Assembly: GCA_030618475.1 (NCBI GenBank)
Contig: JAUXDG010000002.1
Span: 1-32,667 of the forward strand
DNA length: 32,667 bases
From: Gammaproteobacteria bacterium
GTDB lineage: Bacteria; Pseudomonadota; Gammaproteobacteria; DSM-19610
Direction: 5' to 3'
Shown: in pieces, positions 1 through 7,150 of the stretch
Layout: every line of letters begins with the position of its first letter
How positions within the stretch are numbered: position 1 is the stretch's first letter
Position numbers and translations under genes: made by a program
Notes under the pieces: model-generated
Seen by the model: only the letters and a program-made list of their open reading frames with translations
What the model was told of the DNA's origin: nothing
Database searches by the model: none

Positions 1-93
1 CGACTTGCCGTATAAGCAATATATATACGTTACATCGTATAATGTCAATATATACGCTTAAACGGATAAAAATATTATACGGCTTACCGTATA
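1..93. repeat. Tandem palindromic operator-like array, TATACG-N6-CGTATA
   Basis: Three copies of the same 18-bp palindrome are visible at 24-41 (exact arms), 51-68 (one arm mismatch, CGGATA) and 76-93 (exact, extendable to 8-bp arms at 75-82 and 87-94). The right half of a fourth copy lies at 9-14, preceded by N6 and then the CG that would end its left arm, so it is cut by the window edge. Start-to-start spacing is 27, 27 and 25 bp, about 2.5 helical turns. This looks like a cooperative binding array for a dimeric DNA-binding protein, but the protein is not identifiable here. The array lies ahead of lexA and over a leftward promoter. It does not resemble LexA boxes. Confidence 0.75.
20..48 (-). 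promoter_or_regulatory. Leftward sigma70-type promoter overlapped by the palindrome array
   Basis: On the minus strand the sequence reads TTGACA (complement of 43-48), a 17-bp spacer (26-42) and TATATA (complement of 20-25), a near-consensus sigma70 promoter pointing out of the window. The palindrome copy at 24-41 lies mostly within the spacer and touches the -10 element. The partial copy at the window edge would cover the transcription start. This arrangement predicts tight repression of an unseen leftward gene. The target gene and its regulator are inferred, not seen. Confidence 0.5.
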
Positions 94-157
94 AATAGGG
101 CGGCAGGGTTGAGGACTGGCGCGAATTTCACTTTTTGTGACGTTCGACGTAGAAAAC

Positions 158-185
158 TTGCATCCGGGTAATACCTGTATATACT
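158..185 (+). promoter_or_regulatory. lexA promoter (-35 TTGCAT, -10 TATACT)
   Basis: TTGCAT at 158-163 and TATACT at 180-185 are separated by 16 bp. The -10 hexamer sits inside the first LexA box (175-190), which is the expected geometry for repression by LexA. A start near 191-193 would give a leader of about 30 nt before the lexA ATG. Called from sequence only. Confidence 0.6.
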
Positions 186-190
186 TACAG
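175..190 (+). promoter_or_regulatory. SOS (LexA) box 1, perfect CTGT-N8-ACAG
   Basis: CTGTATATACTTACAG is an exact match to the gammaproteobacterial LexA operator CTGT-N8-ACAG, with the typical AT-rich centre. It overlaps the -10 element of the lexA promoter, so bound LexA would block its own transcription and that of imuA and imuB. Confidence 0.92.
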
Positions 191-194
191 TACA

Positions 195-210
195 CTGGAT
201 AAAATTACAG
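195..210 (+). promoter_or_regulatory. SOS (LexA) box 2, one mismatch
   Basis: CTGGATAAAATTACAG matches CTGT-N8-ACAG except for G in place of T at position 4. It begins 20 bp after box 1, close to two helical turns, much like the double operator of E. coli lexA. It ends 11 nt before the lexA start codon, so it would lie at or just beyond the transcription start. Confidence 0.75.
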
Positions 211-221
211 CAGGTGGCGCA

Positions 222-830
222 ATGGAAGAACTGACTCCACGGCAGGCGGAAATCCTGGCCCTGGTTCGGGAATATATCCACGACGAAGGCTATCCGCCCA
301 CACGCATGGAAATTGCCGAAGCTTTTGGTTTCCGCTCGCCCAACGCGGCCGAGGAGCATCTGCGGGCGCTGGAGCGCAAGGGTGCCATTGAATTGTTGCC
401 GGGCTCTTCACGCGGTATCCGCCTGCTGGATGCCGAGCAAGAACAGGGCATCCCGGTGGTGGGTCGGGTGGCGGCCGGCGAGCCGATTCTGGCTGCAGAA
501 CATGTCGAAGACCATTACCCCGTCGATCCGGCACTGTTTCACCCGCGGGCGCATTACCTGCTGCGGGTACATGGCATGAGTATGCGCGATATCGGCATTA
601 TGGACGGCGATCTGCTGGCCGTACACCGTACCCGGCAGGCGCAGAATGGCCAGATAGTCGTGGCGCGCCTGGACGATGAAGTAACTGTCAAACGTTTTCG
701 CCGCCGTGGTTCCATTGTTTATCTGCTGCCCGAAAATGAAGACTTCGAACCCATTCGTGTTGACTTGCGGCAACAACCGCTGGTTATCGAAGGTTTGGGC
801 GTAGGGATTCTCCGTAACCAGTCGCTATGA
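222..830 (+). CDS. lexA: LexA repressor (SOS master regulator)
   Basis: This 202-residue protein is the self-cleaving repressor of the SOS response, the same length as E. coli LexA and alignable throughout. The N-terminal winged helix-turn-helix (about residues 1-70) carries the PPTRxEIA and FGFRSPNAAEEHL segments that contact the operator. The autocleavage site is Ala85-Gly86 (VAAGEP). The catalytic dyad is Ser120 (GMSMRDIGIMDGD) and Lys157 (DDEVTVKRF). The start at 222 is supported by the family N-terminus and an upstream purine-rich CAGGTGG. Its stop overlaps the imuA start as ATGA, so imuA is probably translationally coupled. Two LexA boxes upstream indicate autoregulation, with de-repression when RecA filaments stimulate cleavage. 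All key residues are present. Confidence 0.98.
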   Translation: MEELTPRQAEILALVREYIHDEGYPPTRMEIAEAFGFRSPNAAEEHLRALERKGAIELLPGSSRGIRLLDAEQEQGIPVVGRVAAGEPILAAEHVEDHYPVDPALFHPRAHYLLRVHGMSMRDIGIMDGDLLAVHRTRQAQNGQIVVARLDDEVTVKRFRRRGSIVYLLPENEDFEPIRVDLRQQPLVIEGLGVGILRNQSL

Positions 831-1510
831 CTCTCGACGCTTTGTTACAACGTACGGATGTCTGGCGCGGTGGCCGACTCACTGCTGCCGTTAAGGCTGT
901 GCCCAGCGGATTCACCGAACTGGACGAACTGTTGGGCGGAGGCTGGCCACAGGGTGCCTTAACCGAAATCATTATGCCCCGCCAGGGTATTGGTGCACTG
1001 CGTCTGCTGATACCGGCGCTGGCACGACTCAGTCAGGGCGACCGCTGGATATGCTGGGTGGCGCCTCCGCATATCCCCTATGCCCCCGCCCTGGTCAACG
1101 CTGGTGTCGACTTGTCCCGCATATTACTGGTGCATCCCAGGGCGCAGCAGGATGGTCTGTGGGCAGTGGAGCAAAGTCTTCGTTCCGGAAACTGTGCTGC
1201 CGTTCTGGCCTGGCCGGCGCTGGACGACAAGGTCATATTGCGGCGCCTGCAACTGGCGGCAGAAGCCGGTGGTGCCCTGGGTGTCCTGTTTCGTCCCCGG
1301 CATTTTGTACAGCGGCCATCAGCGGCGGCATTACGTATCCAGTTGGCCTCCGGAATCGATGGCGGCCTGTCGGTATCCGTCCTCAAACGCCGTGGCGGCT
1401 GGGTGGCCGGTCCGGTTCATCTAGACAATTCTCTGCAGACACATGGTGCACTGGCTTTGCATTCGCGCGGCACAACTGCCACTGGAAATTTTCGCTCGCA
1501 GTGGCAATAA
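827..1510 (+). CDS. imuA: ImuA, RecA-like SOS mutagenesis protein
   Basis: This 227-residue protein belongs to the ImuA (SulA/RecA-like) family, which pairs with ImuB in damage-induced mutagenesis. ImuA proteins keep the RecA fold but usually lack a working ATPase. Here the region after PSGFTELDELLGGGWPQGALTEI (about residues 27-49) aligns with the RecA core start, but the following segment is MPRQGIG rather than a canonical Walker A GxxxxGKT. The start codon overlaps the lexA stop (ATGA), and the 3' end overlaps imuB by 68 bp, so the three genes form one SOS-regulated transcript. A true SulA cell-division inhibitor would be shorter, about 170 residues, and is less likely given the imuB neighbour. 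Confidence 0.88.
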   Translation: MTLDALLQRTDVWRGGRLTAAVKAVPSGFTELDELLGGGWPQGALTEIIMPRQGIGALRLLIPALARLSQGDRWICWVAPPHIPYAPALVNAGVDLSRILLVHPRAQQDGLWAVEQSLRSGNCAAVLAWPALDDKVILRRLQLAAEAGGALGVLFRPRHFVQRPSAAALRIQLASGIDGGLSVSVLKRRGGWVAGPVHLDNSLQTHGALALHSRGTTATGNFRSQWQ

Positions 1511-2873
1511 AGAACAGCCACTGGCAGTCAGTGACGAGGGAAGGCGAGCCAGTGTGTTGTTGTGTAATGAAGTCGCACAAATCCGTGGCATCTGCCCTGG
1601 CATGCCGGTTGCGGCTGCGCGGGCCCTGGCCCGTGACCTGATTATCCAGTCCAGGGATCACAAGGCTGAGCAGGCAGCCTTGCACAGTCTTGCTGCCTGG
1701 GCCTATCAATTCAGTTCCCAGGTCAGTCTCTATCCGCCTTGTGCGCTGTTACTCGAAGTGCAGGGCAGCCTGACCTTGTTTGGCGGGCGTGTTGCCTTAC
1801 TCAAAAAACTACGCGCAGGGCTCGCAGAACTGGGCTACCAGGTTCAGTTTGCCGGCGCACCGACACCGCTGGCTGCCTTGAGCCTGGTCCGCTGCCAGCG
1901 TGAACAAATGGTCGAAGAACAACATCAGCTGGCAGCGGCTCTGGCGCCTCTGCCCATCTCCGTACTGGACTGGGAGCAGACATTACTGGACCGTATGGAT
2001 GGTATGGGCGTGCGTCGACTGGGTGATGTATTACGACTGCCGCGTGACGGACTGGCGCGCCGACTGGGCCAGCGCAGCCTGCTTTATCTGGATCGCATGC
2101 TCGGCCGTCAGCCGGATCCACAAACCCTGTACCGGCCACCCACACAATTTAAACACCGCCTGCAGCTGCCGTCAGAAGTCGAACACGCACAGGTATTGCT
2201 GTTTGCCTTGCAAAGACTGGTGCTGGAACTGTGCGGCTGGTTGCAGGGCCTGGGCGCAGGGGTACAGACATTCGATATCGCTTTATGGCATCGGCAAGGG
2301 CGGCAGACATCCTTGTGTATAGGCATACACAAGGGGAGCAGGGATGCGGAACAATTCACCATCCTGTTACGTGAACGCCTGGAACGATTAGTATTGCAGG
2401 AACCCGTTATCTCAGTCGAACTTTGTGCAGAGAAAATTGTAAAACTCGAGGCACAGTCGCTGGATCTGTTCGGGAAAACTGATGTGCGGGGCGAGGTCGA
2501 TTTGCTCGATCGCTTACGCGCGCGACTCGGTGACCAGGCTGTAAAAGGTGTCAGTGCCGTCGCCGAGCACCGGCCCGAATATGCCTGGTGCTACAGTGAA
2601 CCTGGCCACAGTCAGAAAGACAGCAGCGGTCAGCAAAGACCGCTATGGCTGCTACCCGTGCCACGACAGCTCAAAACCCGGAGCGGACGGCCCCAGCTGC
2701 AAGGTGAACTCAAACTGCAACCCGGCTGCGAACGTATCGAATCCGGATGGTGGGATGAACAGGATGTCGCACGTGACTATTTTGTCGCCACAAATTCTTT
2801 CGGTTCGTGTTACTGGATTTATCGCGAGCTCAGCGGTGAGCGGCATTGGTATTTGCAGGGGGTTTTTGAGTAG
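1443..2873 (+). CDS. imuB: ImuB, catalytically inactive Y-family polymerase homologue
   Basis: This 476-residue protein has the DinB-like layout of ImuB, the adaptor that links ImuA and the error-prone polymerase DnaE2 to the sliding clamp. The first catalytic site, DxD in active DinB enzymes, reads WLCIRAAQ (residues 4-11). The second, SxDE, is replaced by LLLEVQGSL (102-110). Nucleotide transfer is therefore not expected. A clamp-binding motif, QSLDLF, is at 338-343. The C-terminus (ERIESGWWDEQDVARDYF and WYLQGVFE) matches the conserved ImuB tail, so the protein is complete. It starts inside the end of imuA in another frame. A dnaE2 gene would normally follow; instead the next gene is the convergent dat. 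Confidence 0.93.
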   Translation: MVHWLCIRAAQLPLEIFARSGNKEQPLAVSDEGRRASVLLCNEVAQIRGICPGMPVAAARALARDLIIQSRDHKAEQAALHSLAAWAYQFSSQVSLYPPCALLLEVQGSLTLFGGRVALLKKLRAGLAELGYQVQFAGAPTPLAALSLVRCQREQMVEEQHQLAAALAPLPISVLDWEQTLLDRMDGMGVRRLGDVLRLPRDGLARRLGQRSLLYLDRMLGRQPDPQTLYRPPTQFKHRLQLPSEVEHAQVLLFALQRLVLELCGWLQGLGAGVQTFDIALWHRQGRQTSLCIGIHKGSRDAEQFTILLRERLERLVLQEPVISVELCAEKIVKLEAQSLDLFGKTDVRGEVDLLDRLRARLGDQAVKGVSAVAEHRPEYAWCYSEPGHSQKDSSGQQRPLWLLPVPRQLKTRSGRPQLQGELKLQPGCERIESGWWDEQDVARDYFVATNSFGSCYWIYRELSGERHWYLQGVFE

Positions 2874-2896
2874 GAGCCCGGGTAGCGCCTGAATCA

Positions 2897-3775
2897 CTAC
2901 TCGGCGGTGCCGTTGCGGACGGATTGCTTATAAGTCCGGTAAAAACCGATCATGGTTTTCCACACCGGCCCCGGCGATCCCTGGCCAACCGTTTTTGCGT
3001 CCAGTACCGTGACCGGGATGATTTCCCGGGTGGAGCTGGTTATCCAGATTTCATCGGCTTCCCGTAGCCTGTCTTCGCTAATATCGGTTTCCTGACAGGG
3101 CAGCCTGTGTTGTTCGGCGAGTTCCAGGACCAGGTCGCGGGTGATGCCGGGCAACATTTGTGGCCCTTTGGCAGGTGTAAGAATGTTGCCGTCCTTGACG
3201 ACAAAGACGTTGCTGGCTGATCCTTCAATAACCAGGCCATTGCGAATCAGTATGGCTTCCATGGCATTTCGGTCAACAGCCTGCTGCCGCAGTAATACAT
3301 TGGGTAACAGGGTGACAGCCTTGATATCGCAGTACTGCCAGCGTATATCATCGAGCGTAATCGCTGCGACACCTTGTTCTGTTATTGCGGGGTCAGGGTC
3401 GGTGATGGGGTTGCTGCTGGCAAAAACAGTCGGTATGACGTGTTCCGGAAAACTGTGGTCACGTTTTGCAGCGCTTCCCCGTGTCACCTGCAGATAAACC
3501 GACTGATCGTTATTGGCTGCGGCCAGTCCGCGGTTGTGTTCCAGTAAGGTGTCGAGGATTGCTTTCCATTCGCCGTCGCTGTGTGGATTGTCGAGGCGAA
3601 TACCGTCCAGGCTGTTTTGCAGTCTTTGTAAATGATGCGAAAGCCGGAAAAGCCGCCCGCCATAGGCCGGTATGACCTCATATACCCCGTCGCCAAACAG
3701 AAAGCCACGGTCAGTGACGGGGATAAGGGCGTCTTCGATGGGGATGAATTTTCCGTTCAGGTAGACTGTAGACAT
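2897..3775 (-). CDS. dat: D-amino acid (D-alanine) aminotransferase, PLP fold class IV
   Basis: This 292-residue class IV transaminase probably interconverts D-alanine and 2-oxoglutarate with pyruvate and D-glutamate, feeding peptidoglycan precursors. The N-terminus has the family block TDRGFLFGDGVYEV (21-34). The PLP lysine is Lys152 in CDIKAVTLLPNVL. The phosphate-cup segments EGSASNVF and TSSTREI are present. Its place after dacA, a D-Ala carboxypeptidase gene, fits a role in D-amino acid recycling and favours Dat over the related IlvE or PabC. It is 212 bp from dacA, with a hairpin repeat between them. The 9 nt upstream of the start contain CTCCT rather than a Shine-Dalgarno, so initiation may be weak. 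Confidence 0.85.
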   Translation of the reverse strand: MSTVYLNGKFIPIEDALIPVTDRGFLFGDGVYEVIPAYGGRLFRLSHHLQRLQNSLDGIRLDNPHSDGEWKAILDTLLEHNRGLAAANNDQSVYLQVTRGSAAKRDHSFPEHVIPTVFASSNPITDPDPAITEQGVAAITLDDIRWQYCDIKAVTLLPNVLLRQQAVDRNAMEAILIRNGLVIEGSASNVFVVKDGNILTPAKGPQMLPGITRDLVLELAEQHRLPCQETDISEDRLREADEIWITSSTREIIPVTVLDAKTVGQGSPGPVWKTMIGFYRTYKQSVRNGTAE

Positions 3776-3845
3776 AGGAGATTTATATTTGCCGGTAATT
3801 AGGGCAGGTCTGGAATGGTCCTTACCTAAGCTAATGTCATGTAAA

Positions 3846-3910
3846 TAGCCACGGAAGGCACGGAAAATTTTTATTGTTTATTTCCGTTATTTCCGTGTCT
3901 TCCGTGGCTA
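3846..3910. repeat. CACGGAA hairpin repeat, copy 1
   Basis: Two 21-nt arms (3846-3866 and 3890-3910) are inverted repeats with a single mismatch. Each arm is built from two CACGGAA-type units nine bases apart, and the arms flank an AT-rich 23-nt loop. It lies between dacA and dat, both on the minus strand. Copies 2 and 3 are at 16435-16494 and 17338-17392. It can form a strong hairpin in either strand but lacks a clear following T-tract, so it may be a mobile REP-like element rather than a terminator. Confidence 0.85.
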
Positions 3911-3987
3911 AATTCAATGCTGTTCGATCGGGGCGTGGGGCGGCTGGGAGCTTGAGTAAGTACCACTGGTACAGGCCTGGGGTTCTC

Positions 3988-5133
3988 CTATTCAAAATAC
4001 AGCATGGCTTCATCAACGATGCGTTGCCAGAAGGTGCCTTCATCCACCGCCTGCAGCGCAACCAGGTCTTTTTCGGAGACGAGTTTGTCGGCGAGCCGCA
4101 CCACCACATGCCCCAGGGCCTGTCCCTGGGAGACCGGGGCGATGATTTGATCCTGCAGTTGCATGGCGGCATCGAGGTTTTTGTATTCGCCGCGGGCGAT
4201 GGTTACGTACAGGGTTTCATCCAGCCCTAAATCAACGGACTCAGTGGCACCTTTCCATACCCGTGCTGTGGTGAGTTTGTTGTCGGCGTCGTACAGCTTG
4301 TGGGTTTCAAAAAAGCGGAAGCCGTAATTGAGCAGGGACTGGGTGGCATCGGCGCGGGCTTCCTCGCTCTTGGTACCCAGTACGACACTGATCAGACGCA
4401 TGCCATCACGTTTGGCGGAGGTCACCAGGCAATAACCGGCTGAATCGGTATGCCCGGTTTTTACTCCGTCCACGGACTCGTCGCGCCACAAGAGTTTATT
4501 GCGGTTGTATTGCGTGATGTCGTTGTAGGTGAACTGGCGTTCCGAGTACCATTGGTAGTATTCGGGAAACTCATCAATCAGGGCATGTGCGATACGCGCG
4601 ATGTCGTGCGCCGTTGTGTAGTGCTCCTTGTCCGGCAGCCCGGTGCTGTTCATGAAATTGCTGTGCGTGAGGCCGAGCTCTTTGGCGTGGTGATTCATCA
4701 GGGCGGCAAAACTCGCTTCTGTGCCGGCGATATGTTCCGCCAGCGCGACGGTTGCATCATTGCCGGACTGAATGATCACGCCCTTTAACAGATCGGCAAC
4801 AGTGACCTGGGTGTTGACTTCCACGAACATGCGCGAGCCCGGTGTGCGCCAGGCTTTTTCGCTGATGCGGACCTTGTCAGACAGCGCCAGGGAGCCGTTA
4901 CGGATTTCCGTGAAAACCACATAAGCGGTCATCAACTTGGTTATGCTGGCCGGTTCCATCGGCTGGTCGGCATCTTTCTCCGCTATCGACTGACCGCTGT
5001 GGAAATCCTGCAGCAGGTAACTTTTCGCGCCAACAGCGGGTGCTTTGGGCACCGGCGTGGCGGCCTGACTCCAGGCGCTGATCATAAAACTGAAAACGAG
5101 GAACAACGAGTATAACGCTGGGATTTTTTTCAT
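3988..5133 (-). CDS. dacA: D-alanyl-D-alanine carboxypeptidase (PBP5/6 family)
   Basis: This 381-residue periplasmic serine peptidase trims the terminal D-Ala of peptidoglycan pentapeptides and so limits cross-linking. A signal peptide occupies about residues 1-25 (cleavage near SQAA). The three penicillin-binding motifs are SITK at 63-66 (Ser63 nucleophile), SGN at 123-125 and KTG at 225-227. The C-terminal PBP5 beta-domain (about 285-370) is followed by a short amphipathic end (FWQRIVDEAMLYFE) suited to peripheral membrane attachment. It follows rlpA by 70 bp at the end of the mre/rod operon. The length matches family members of 380-400 residues. Confidence 0.95.
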   Translation of the reverse strand: MKKIPALYSLFLVFSFMISAWSQAATPVPKAPAVGAKSYLLQDFHSGQSIAEKDADQPMEPASITKLMTAYVVFTEIRNGSLALSDKVRISEKAWRTPGSRMFVEVNTQVTVADLLKGVIIQSGNDATVALAEHIAGTEASFAALMNHHAKELGLTHSNFMNSTGLPDKEHYTTAHDIARIAHALIDEFPEYYQWYSERQFTYNDITQYNRNKLLWRDESVDGVKTGHTDSAGYCLVTSAKRDGMRLISVVLGTKSEEARADATQSLLNYGFRFFETHKLYDADNKLTTARVWKGATESVDLGLDETLYVTIARGEYKNLDAAMQLQDQIIAPVSQGQALGHVVVRLADKLVSEKDLVALQAVDEGTFWQRIVDEAMLYFE

Positions 5134-5203
5134 GGGCCTGAATGTCTTTTAATCAAGCGCCGCATTGTCGGCGCTTGCACAGGAATTTTCAATGCAGATT
5201 GAA

Positions 5204-6085
5204 TCAGTCAATAACCACTCTGGGTGATTCGATACCTTGGTCAGCGAGAAATTGCGTAAGTTTATCAGCGGTTTCGACACTCGCCAGAGGGCCGATACGA
5301 ACCCGGTAGATGGGTTTCCGGTTGGACATGCCTTCTCTGATCTGCAGATTGCCCGGTAGCTCAGTCGAGCTCAGCCGGGTTTTCAGGCGTTCCGCATTGC
5401 CGCGGCTGAGAAAGGCACCGACCTGCAGATAGAGGGAGGATTTATGTTCAGTGTTTTCATGTTCGGTGTTGTCAACTGCTTGTGTGGCGGCGACTTTGGG
5501 CTTACTGGGCAATACGCTGCGTCTGGCCGGTTCCGGGTTGTGTGAGCTCGGGTCGATGGTTTGTACCTCTACCAGTCCGGTACCTGTACCGAGAATGCCC
5601 AGTCTGGAGGCAGCGGCATAGGACAGGTCAATGATACGGTTGTCGTGAAAGGGTCCTCGGTCGTTGATTTTGACCATCACGCTTTTGCCGTTGCCCAGGT
5701 TGGTGATACGCGCATAGCAGGGTAATGGCAGTGTTTTGTGTGCCGCTGACATCTGGTACATGTCGTAGGGTTCGCCACTGGACGTGCGGTGGCCGTGGAA
5801 CTTGGTGCCGTACCAGGAAGCGATGCCGCGTTCACTGTAACCCTTGCTGCTGGCAAGGGTGTGATAGCGCTTGCCGAGCACCACGTAAGAGTCCGGGTTG
5901 CCGTAACGGCTTTTGGCTTCGACGCGCGGGATGGCGTCTTTGACATCGGACACGTCTACAGCACGATCAGGTGCCCGGTCCTGGGATTGTGTGTAGCGAC
6001 TGCTACTGCTGTGCTGGCTGGTTGAGCAGGCAGCCAGCAGTGTGGTGACGCACAGCACGGTCAATGGGGTTTTCCCCAATTTCAT
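5204..6085 (-). CDS. rlpA: RlpA, septal-ring lytic transglycosylase lipoprotein
   Basis: This 293-residue outer-membrane lipoprotein has lipobox LAAC with the lipidated Cys at position 20. The double-psi beta-barrel spans about 87-177 (GIASWYGTKFHGHRTSSGE to NDRGPF), with Glu105 and Asp142 as the likely catalytic pair of the RlpA family. A SPOR domain occupies roughly 217-292 and would bind denuded glycan strands at the division septum. RlpA of Pseudomonas is known to cleave such naked glycans. It lies 48 bp after mltB and 70 bp before dacA on the same strand, so it is probably part of the mre-rod operon. Confidence 0.94.
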   Translation of the reverse strand: MKLGKTPLTVLCVTTLLAACSTSQHSSSSRYTQSQDRAPDRAVDVSDVKDAIPRVEAKSRYGNPDSYVVLGKRYHTLASSKGYSERGIASWYGTKFHGHRTSSGEPYDMYQMSAAHKTLPLPCYARITNLGNGKSVMVKINDRGPFHDNRIIDLSYAAASRLGILGTGTGLVEVQTIDPSSHNPEPARRSVLPSKPKVAATQAVDNTEHENTEHKSSLYLQVGAFLSRGNAERLKTRLSSTELPGNLQIREGMSNRKPIYRVRIGPLASVETADKLTQFLADQGIESPRVVID

Positions 6086-6133
6086 GTCGCTCTCCCATCA
6101 GCGCAGTAGATTGTTCCCAAGCCAGACAGGCTC

Positions 6134-7141
6134 CTAGGGTCGGCTTTTTTGGTAGGCATCCTGTATCGCTTCGCTCAGTTGATAGACCGCCATCGCGTAT
6201 AGCGGGCTTCTATTATAGCGTGTAATGACGTAAAAGTTATTGCTTGTCAGCCAATACTCTGGACCATTACGCTGTTCAAATTCCAGCAACGCTACCGCCT
6301 GATCCACCTCCATGAGTGGCTCAGTGGTAATCCCCGCCTTGGCAAAATCACCCGCTGTTTTCTTGCCGGGTTTGATATTTTCGGATACCTGGGAGCTGGC
6401 CGCAGGGGAACCGCTGTTCACCCTGCTGGCGACGGGTTCGCCTAACTTCCAGCCGTGCCGGTGAAAATAGTTGGCAACACTGCCGATGATGTCGTCCATG
6501 TTTCCCCACAGATCGCGTTTGCCGTCTTCGCTGAAATCCACCGCATAGGCGCGGTAACTGGATGGTATAAACTGTCCGTAGCCCATGGCACCGGCGTAGG
6601 AGCCCTTGACCTTGGCGGCGTCGACGTCCTCTTCCCGTGACAGAATCAGGAACTGCTCCAACTCCGAACGAAAGAATTTGCTGCGCGGCGGGTATTCGAA
6701 AGCCAGGGTGGAGAGTGCATCAATGACGCGGTAGGAGCCGGTATTGGCACCATAACGGGTTTCCACACCGATGATGGCGACAATGATGGCAGCGTCCACG
6801 CCATAGGCCTGCTCCGCTCTTTTCAGGATGTCCTCGTTTTCCTTCCAGAAGCTGACGCCACCGTCAATCCGCTTTGGCTTAAGAAAAATATTGCGGTATT
6901 CATACCAGGGTTTGGTTTTTTCTGCCGGGCGGGAAATGGCCTCGAGGATGTCGTCGCGTTTTTTCGCCTGCGCAAACAGCGCTTCGAGTTCCGTACGGTC
7001 GAACTGGTGGCGTTCTGCCATTTCTTCGATGAACGCCTGAGCGTTCGCGTTATCCTGAAAGTCTCCCGCGCAACCCGGGCCGGCGGCCAGAGTCCCCAAC
7101 AGACTCGCGAGCCATGCACCTAGATATTTTTTTTGTAACAT
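6134..7141 (-). CDS. mltB: Membrane-bound lytic murein transglycosylase B
   Basis: This 335-residue SLT-family 3 enzyme cleaves the MurNAc-GlcNAc bond with 1,6-anhydro formation. The catalytic Glu is Glu127 in IIGVETRYGANTG. Further conserved parts are GSYAGAMGYGQFIPSSYR and NYFHRHGW. The N-terminus is hydrophobic with Cys24 (GPGC); this is a poor lipobox, so the protein may be lipidated or simply exported. It starts 9 bp after the rodA stop and precedes rlpA by 48 bp. The rodA-mltB-rlpA-dacA order is standard in gamma- and betaproteobacteria and puts wall cleavage under the same control as wall synthesis. Confidence 0.93.
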   Translation of the reverse strand: MLQKKYLGAWLASLLGTLAAGPGCAGDFQDNANAQAFIEEMAERHQFDRTELEALFAQAKKRDDILEAISRPAEKTKPWYEYRNIFLKPKRIDGGVSFWKENEDILKRAEQAYGVDAAIIVAIIGVETRYGANTGSYRVIDALSTLAFEYPPRSKFFRSELEQFLILSREEDVDAAKVKGSYAGAMGYGQFIPSSYRAYAVDFSEDGKRDLWGNMDDIIGSVANYFHRHGWKLGEPVASRVNSGSPAASSQVSENIKPGKKTAGDFAKAGITTEPLMEVDQAVALLEFEQRNGPEYWLTSNNFYVITRYNRSPLYAMAVYQLSEAIQDAYQKSRP

Positions 7142-7150
7142 CTGATTTCC

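Noticed and set aside
1..93. CRISPR-like array (repeat about 18 bp, spacer about 9 bp)
   Set aside because: The repeats are too short and the intervening 7-9 bp too small for spacers, and no cas gene is visible; an operator array fits better.
2897..3775. Branched-chain aminotransferase IlvE or aminodeoxychorismate lyase PabC
   Set aside because: These are the same fold class, but the position after dacA and the N-terminal sequence fit D-amino acid transaminase better; residual uncertainty is reflected in the confidence.
7068..7073. Definite lipobox in MltB at Cys24
   Set aside because: The context GPGC is a poor match to the L-[AS]-[GA]-C consensus, so lipidation is left open.
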